From Candidatus Omnitrophica bacterium UBA6233 (GTDB lineage Bacteria > Omnitrophota > Gorgyraeia > Gygaellales > Profunditerraquicolaceae), in contig DJWJ01000001.1 in assembly GCA_002440965.1 (NCBI GenBank), forward strand, positions 1-36,876: 36,876 nt of DNA, in the 5' to 3' direction. The notes under the pieces are model-generated. The model made no database searches. It was given only the letters and a program-made list of their open reading frames with translations, and was not told where the DNA came from. Position numbers and translations under genes: made by a program. This document shows, one piece after another, positions 33,896 through 36,876 of this stretch. Position 1 is the first letter of the stretch; each line of letters opens with the position of its first letter.

Positions 33896-33899
33896 AGTT

Positions 33900-34745
33900 T
33901 TAATTTTTACCCAACTTCCTTGCCAACGCCAGGTTTAGACTATCGCTTTTTTCATTATCCTTGGGCGTCTCTAAAATCATAGGTATATTTTTTAATTCCG
34001 GGTGATTGATAATCCTCTTCATCCCCTCTAATCCTATGCTCCCCTTGCCAATATGGTCATGCTGGTCATGATGCGAGGCAAGCGACCCATAAGCATCATT
34101 CAAATGAATCAATTTTATGAACTTAAGGCCGACTTGCGCATCAATTTCATCCAGCATTTTATCCAAACCTTCCCTGGTCGACAGGTCGTAACCGGCTAAA
34201 TACGCATGCGCAGTATCTAAACACAGGCCCAAACGCGATTTTTCTTTTATTCCGGAGAAGATTTTTCCCTGATGTTCGAATTTATACCCCAGCCACGAAC
34301 CGCTGCCGGAAGTATTCTCCAGTAATATTCCTACTTTGGAATCTGCGGTTTCATCTAAAATCTTGTTTAAAGCCGCAACCAGCCTTTTTATCCCCGCTTC
34401 CTCGGAAGTTTTTTTGTGGCTGCCCATATGCGTTACGATATAATCCGCTTCTAATCTTTGCGCGTCCTGCATATCCTCGATATAAGCCCGGATGGACCAC
34501 CGATAAAGCCTGGAATTGGGGGAAGCAAGATTTATCAAATAAGAAATATGAATAAAGACGGGGTCTATTTTGAACTTCTTACGCCGGAGCTTGAATTCCG
34601 CTGCGTCTTTGGGGTCTAAAGGGCATACTTTCCATTGCTGGGGATTACGAACGAATAACTGCATAGTCTGACATTTAAGCTTATGCGCAATATCCAATGT
34701 CTCGTAAATCTCTTTTGCCCCGGAAACATGCACGCCTAAAATCAT
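33900..34745 (-). CDS. nfo: Deoxyribonuclease IV (AP endonuclease, Nfo)
   Basis: A 281-residue TIM-barrel endonuclease with the Nfo zinc-site motifs: GVHVSGAK, QLFVRNPQQW, VTHMGSHK, LLENTSGSGSW, LCLDTAHAYLAGYD, LIHLNDAYGSLASHHDQHDHIGKG and MILETP. It nicks DNA 5' to abasic sites in base excision repair. Its promoter is nearly perfect and lies so close to the ATG that the transcript is probably leaderless. leuS follows 4 bases after its stop. Confidence 0.97.
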   Translation of the reverse strand: MILGVHVSGAKEIYETLDIAHKLKCQTMQLFVRNPQQWKVCPLDPKDAAEFKLRRKKFKIDPVFIHISYLINLASPNSRLYRWSIRAYIEDMQDAQRLEADYIVTHMGSHKKTSEEAGIKRLVAALNKILDETADSKVGILLENTSGSGSWLGYKFEHQGKIFSGIKEKSRLGLCLDTAHAYLAGYDLSTREGLDKMLDEIDAQVGLKFIKLIHLNDAYGSLASHHDQHDHIGKGSIGLEGMKRIINHPELKNIPMILETPKDNEKSDSLNLALARKLGKN

Positions 34746-34754
34746 AGTCTTTAA

Positions 34755-34783
34755 ATTATACCTCTCGGGAACTTGAGCGTCAA
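34755..34783 (-). promoter_or_regulatory. Promoter placed for a leaderless nfo transcript
   Basis: Minus strand TTGACG (34778-34783), 17-base spacer, consensus TATAAT (34755-34760). Nine bases separate the -10 box from the ATG at 34745; no Shine-Dalgarno is present. Confidence 0.8.
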
Positions 34784-34789
34784 TAAGAT

Positions 34790-34816
34790 AAAGGGACGGA
34801 GAATATCCGTCCCTTT
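34790..34816 (-). terminator. tRNA-Ala terminator hairpin
   Basis: AAAGGGACGGA (34790-34800) and TCCGTCCCTTT (34806-34816) form a perfect 11-bp stem with a 5-base loop, 10 bases after the tRNA 3' end, followed by a T-rich tail. It also sits just upstream of the nfo promoter and would insulate it. Confidence 0.8.
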
Positions 34817-34825
34817 ACATAATTT

Positions 34826-34901
34826 TGGTGGAGCTGAGGAGGATTGAACTCCTGACCCCTTGCATGCCATGCAAGTGCTCTCCCAGCTGAGCTACAGCCC
34901 C
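34826..34901 (-). tRNA. tRNA-Ala (anticodon GGC)
   Basis: A 76-base cloverleaf with acceptor GGGGCTG paired to CAGCTCC (one G-T pair), anticodon stem CTTGC/GCAAG around loop ATGGCAT, T arm with GTTCAAT, and an encoded CCA. The anticodon GGC reads GCC/GCU alanine codons. Confidence 0.96.
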
Positions 34902-34987
34902 TCAAATTTCTGTCTATCTGGCGCGGAAAATTTGACCCCCAAGCCCGCCGTTAAAAAAGATGCCGGGCGAGGGGGAGAAGGTTTCCC

Positions 34988-35016
34988 TTGACCTTTGCTA
35001 TTTTAGAATATAAAAT
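34988..35016 (+). promoter_or_regulatory. Promoter of tRNA-Leu
   Basis: TTGACC (34988-34993), 17-base spacer, TAAAAT (35011-35016); expected start about 35023, 19 bases before the tRNA. The remaining sequence between the two tRNA genes (34902-34987) shows only a G/C-rich dyad, GCCCG/CGGGC. Confidence 0.65.
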
Positions 35017-35041
35017 AGGTGCCGTCAATGTAAAATTATCC

Positions 35042-35127
35042 GCCGAAGTGGCGAAATGGCATACGCGGCAGCCTCAAAAGCTGTTGAGCGCAAGCTCATG
35101 TGGGTTCAACTCCCTCCTTCGGCACCA
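35042..35127 (+). tRNA. tRNA-Leu (anticodon CAA)
   Basis: An 86-base class II tRNA with acceptor GCCGAAG paired to CTTCGGC, anticodon stem GCAGC/GCTGT with loop CTCAAAA (anticodon CAA, reading UUG), a long variable arm (TTGAGCGCAAGCTCA), T loop GTTCAAC and encoded CCA. The last 7 bases form the outer end of the left inverted repeat, so the tRNA 3' end is the likely attachment site of the adjoining recombinase cassette. Confidence 0.96.
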
Positions 35128-35233
35128 AATTGAACGGTTGACCCCAAAGGCTCTGTCCCGAGGGACAGAGCGCCAAAATTCGCGTTTTCGGCGGAAATTC
35201 GGCGGGGCAAATTCAAGTATAGGTGAACTTCGT
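35121..35233 (+). repeat. Left 113-bp inverted repeat
   Basis: It pairs with the reverse complement of 36744-36856, 112 of 113 identical (T35218 against the complement of T36759). It starts with GGCACCA, the tRNA-Leu 3' end, and contains an internal hairpin, GCTCTGTCCC-GA-GGGACAGAGC (35150-35171). Confidence 0.95.
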
Positions 35234-35256
35234 AAGGAGTTCACCTATTTCTTTTC
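35219..35256 (+). terminator. Hairpin with T-rich tail at the inner edge of the left repeat
   Basis: ATAGGTGAACT (35219-35229) and AGTTCACCTAT (35238-35248) form a perfect 11-bp stem followed by TTCTTTT. It can terminate tRNA-Leu transcription before the recombinase gene. AGTTCACCTAT recurs in direct orientation at 36748-36758. Confidence 0.55.
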
Positions 35257-35338
35257 CGGCGTCCTCAGTCAAAATTCTTTTTTTCTTCCTCATGAGGAAT
35301 CCGCTGGAAACCCGAAAGGCGCAAACCTGGAGGTCGCC

Positions 35339-36876
35339 ATGAAATGCGCTGTGTACGTGCGGGTTTCCACCGAAGAACAAGCCAAAACGGGTTACTCTCT
35401 CGCCGCCCAGACAGATAAGATCATAGAGTTCATACGCAACAAAGGCTGGACGCACACCGAAATTTATTGCGATGACGGCTACTCTGCCGCGACGCGTCGA
35501 AGGCCAGCACTTGAGCGGTTGCTGGCCGATTCAACGGCGCGGCAGTTTGAAGCCGTCCTGGTGTATAGGATCGACCGCTTCTCGCGCAACCTCAAAGACC
35601 TGCTTGATATTGTCGAACAATTGAGCAAGAACGCCGTCGGCTTCAAGTCGATAACCGAATTGATCGACACCACCACCCCTGAAGGCCGCCTCATGTTCCA
35701 CCAGTTCGGCTCATTCGCCCAATACGAACGCGAACTGATCGCCCAACGAGTGGTGCTTGGTCTGCGCAAAAGATTCCAGTCAGGTATGTGGGTAAGCGGC
35801 GTGGCTCCCTTCGGCTACAAACAAAAAGACGGAAAACTCGAACTTGTTGATAAAGAGGCGGCCGTCGTGAAGACCATGTTCGACCTCTACCTTCAAAAAA
35901 ACCTCGGAGTAATAAATATCGCCCGCTACTTAAACAATGCCGGACTAAAGACACGGGCCGGAAATATGTGGAAGCCGACGGTCATTCACCATATTATCAC
36001 GAATCCAACTTACACAGGTTGCATAATACGCGGCGGCGAGAGAGTAACCGGGGCTCACAAACCTATCGTCAAAGAAGAAACATTTAACCGCATAAAAGAG
36101 CTCCTCCCTACTCGCAAAGCGAAAACTCGCGTGTTTGTGAGCCCCAACCTCTTCACCGGGTTCATATTCTGCGGCTGCGGCGCTCCCATGCACATGATTT
36201 ATCCGGGACTGCCAAACAAGATTCGTTATAAATATTACGCCTGCTCCCGGCATATAACCTATAAAGACTGCAAAACCGAATATCTGCGCCAGGACATCTT
36301 AGAAACCAGTGTTTTAGATCAGCTAAACAAGATTGCCACTGATAAGCCAAGATTGAACGCGATAATCACCCACCTTAAAAACCAAAACAACAAACTTTTA
36401 CCTGGCTTGCGCCGCAGCCGTCTGGCGCTGTCGCAAAATATCGCCGGTCTGACACAGCAAAAAGACGGGTTATTAAAATGGATGAGCGCAAAAGAAGCGA
36501 AACCTTATACTCTCAATGTACTCAATGAGAAATTTGAGAAGATCGAGCTAGAACTAAATGAATTAACGCATAAGTTGTGGCAGACCGACGAGGAATTGAG
36601 CAAGAAGTCACACTTTGGCTTGTCTTCGGAGAAAGTCAGCCTGTGGCTTAAGCAAGTGATTAAGACTTACGCGGATTCCGACCGGCAGGAGAAAAAAAGA
36701 ATTTTGTCTGAGGTTTTGGAAAAGATCACAGTAAAATCGAAAGACGAAGTTCACCTATTCTTGAATTTGCCCCGCCGAATTTCCGCCGAAAACGCGAATT
36801 TTGGCGCTCTGTCCCTCGGGACAGAGCCTTTGGGGTCAACCGTTCAATTTGGTGCCCTTCGTCTGAAGAATACCCA
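35339..36876 (+). CDS. Large serine recombinase (3' end open at window edge)
   Basis: At least 512 residues, no stop before the window end. N-terminal resolvase domain (about 3-145): VYVRVSTEEQ with nucleophile Ser10, YRIDRFSRNLKDL and QYERELIAQRV. A recombinase domain follows (about 160-265: PFGYKQKDGKLELV, then NPTYTGCIIRGGE), then a zinc ribbon (Cys278, Cys280, Cys302, Cys311) and a long coiled coil (about 340-470). Start ATG has SD GGAGG 5 bases upstream. Residues 470-506 are encoded by the right inverted repeat. Codon choice is richer in C/G third positions than the neighbours, suggesting transfer. Such enzymes integrate, excise or invert DNA at att sites. Confidence 0.92.
   Translation, partial: MKCAVYVRVSTEEQAKTGYSLAAQTDKIIEFIRNKGWTHTEIYCDDGYSAATRRRPALERLLADSTARQFEAVLVYRIDRFSRNLKDLLDIVEQLSKNAVGFKSITELIDTTTPEGRLMFHQFGSFAQYERELIAQRVVLGLRKRFQSGMWVSGVAPFGYKQKDGKLELVDKEAAVVKTMFDLYLQKNLGVINIARYLNNAGLKTRAGNMWKPTVIHHIITNPTYTGCIIRGGERVTGAHKPIVKEETFNRIKELLPTRKAKTRVFVSPNLFTGFIFCGCGAPMHMIYPGLPNKIRYKYYACSRHITYKDCKTEYLRQDILETSVLDQLNKIATDKPRLNAIITHLKNQNNKLLPGLRRSRLALSQNIAGLTQQKDGLLKWMSAKEAKPYTLNVLNEKFEKIELELNELTHKLWQTDEELSKKSHFGLSSEKVSLWLKQVIKTYADSDRQEKKRILSEVLEKITVKSKDEVHLFLNLPRRISAENANFGALSLGTEPLGSTVQFGALRLKNT
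36744..36856 (-). repeat. Right 113-bp inverted repeat, within recombinase coding region
   Basis: Reverse complement of the left repeat with one mismatch. In the recombinase frame it encodes EVHLFLNLPRRIS through VQFGA. Outside it the sequence (CTTCGTCTGAAG...) no longer matches the tRNA beyond GGCACC. Confidence 0.95.

Larger units (their letters stand above)
35121..36856 (+). mobile_element. Serine-recombinase cassette bounded by 113-bp inverted repeats
   Basis: A 1736-bp segment starting in the tRNA-Leu 3' end and containing a single long gene, a large serine recombinase. Both ends carry inverted copies of the same 113 bases with one mismatch. The right copy is coding for the recombinase C terminus; the left copy is the same gene end in reverse. 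This could be an invertible segment, an integrated element rearranged by its own recombinase, or a strain-mixing artefact of assembly near a sequence end. Confidence 0.6.

Noticed and set aside
35213..36350. Several minus-strand ORFs opposite the serine recombinase
   Set aside because: They are antisense to a continuous 512-codon recombinase frame, overlap one another and show no domain; shadow frames.
1..36876. CRISPR array
   Set aside because: No series of spaced direct repeats of 25-40 bases was seen; the only tandem array is the 7-bp repeat in leuS.
35121..36876. The inverted repeat as a simple palindromic assembly end
   Set aside because: A fold-back artefact would mirror the sequence through its centre; here unique recombinase sequence lies between the repeats and the outer flanks differ. 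A strain chimera cannot be excluded and is listed as a refuting outcome.

Overview
The window reads as ordinary chromosome of an uncultured Gram-negative bacterium with a dense, mostly minus-strand gene layout. It carries outer-membrane biogenesis genes (lipid A acyltransferase, PagL-type deacylase, LptE, BamD, Lnt, SecA), type IV pilus and competence parts, and UGA used as a stop. The gene mix, including a short UvrC, a PEGA protein and AATGAC-type intergenic hairpins, suggests Omnitrophota or a neighbouring PVC/Elusimicrobia-type lineage. That assignment is inference; there is no rRNA gene here.

Layout. 1-800: the tail of a transposase-like ORF abuts an Rrf2-type Fe-S regulator, preceded by a 27-residue two-cysteine peptide under a palindromic promoter. 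846-3747: envelope-modification genes (PagL-like deacylase, a pair of four-helix EamA/SMR half-transporters, a DegT-type sugar aminotransferase). 3762-8939: a compact minus operon of a possible leader ORF, PP-loop tRNA-thiolation-like enzyme, AmmeMemoRadiSam radical SAM, MtnX-like phosphatase, class III aminotransferase and ureohydrolase-like protein. 9052-12677: CsgG-like lipoprotein with a tiny basic peptide gene, a secreted DUF5666-like protein, bioY, a small membrane protein, lpxL-like and adenosine-specific kinase. 12787-20821: pilT-like, prfB (with its programmed +1 frameshift), secA, lnt and a PIG-L deacetylase. 20978-26570: GT2, PEGA and MGMT-type genes, then uvrC and murJ. 26642-34745: rpsT convergent with holA, then lptE, bamD, comEC, comEA, a prepilin, leuS and nfo. 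34826-35127: tRNA-Ala(GGC) and tRNA-Leu(CAA).

35121-36876: the most unusual part. A large serine recombinase lies between two 113-bp inverted repeats that differ at one position. The left repeat starts in the 3' end of tRNA-Leu. The right repeat is part of the recombinase coding sequence, so the left repeat is an inverted copy of the recombinase 3' end whose reading frame runs on into the tRNA and stops there. This looks like an invertible, or inversely duplicated, tRNA-targeted recombinase cassette.

Recurrent themes are apparently leaderless genes at transcription-unit starts (pagL, bamD, nfo) with well-formed promoters 7-9 bases before ATG, dispersed AATGAC-core hairpin repeats between operons, and two sites that could vary by slippage: a G8 tract inside the prepilin promoter spacer and a 7-bp tandem repeat inside leuS.
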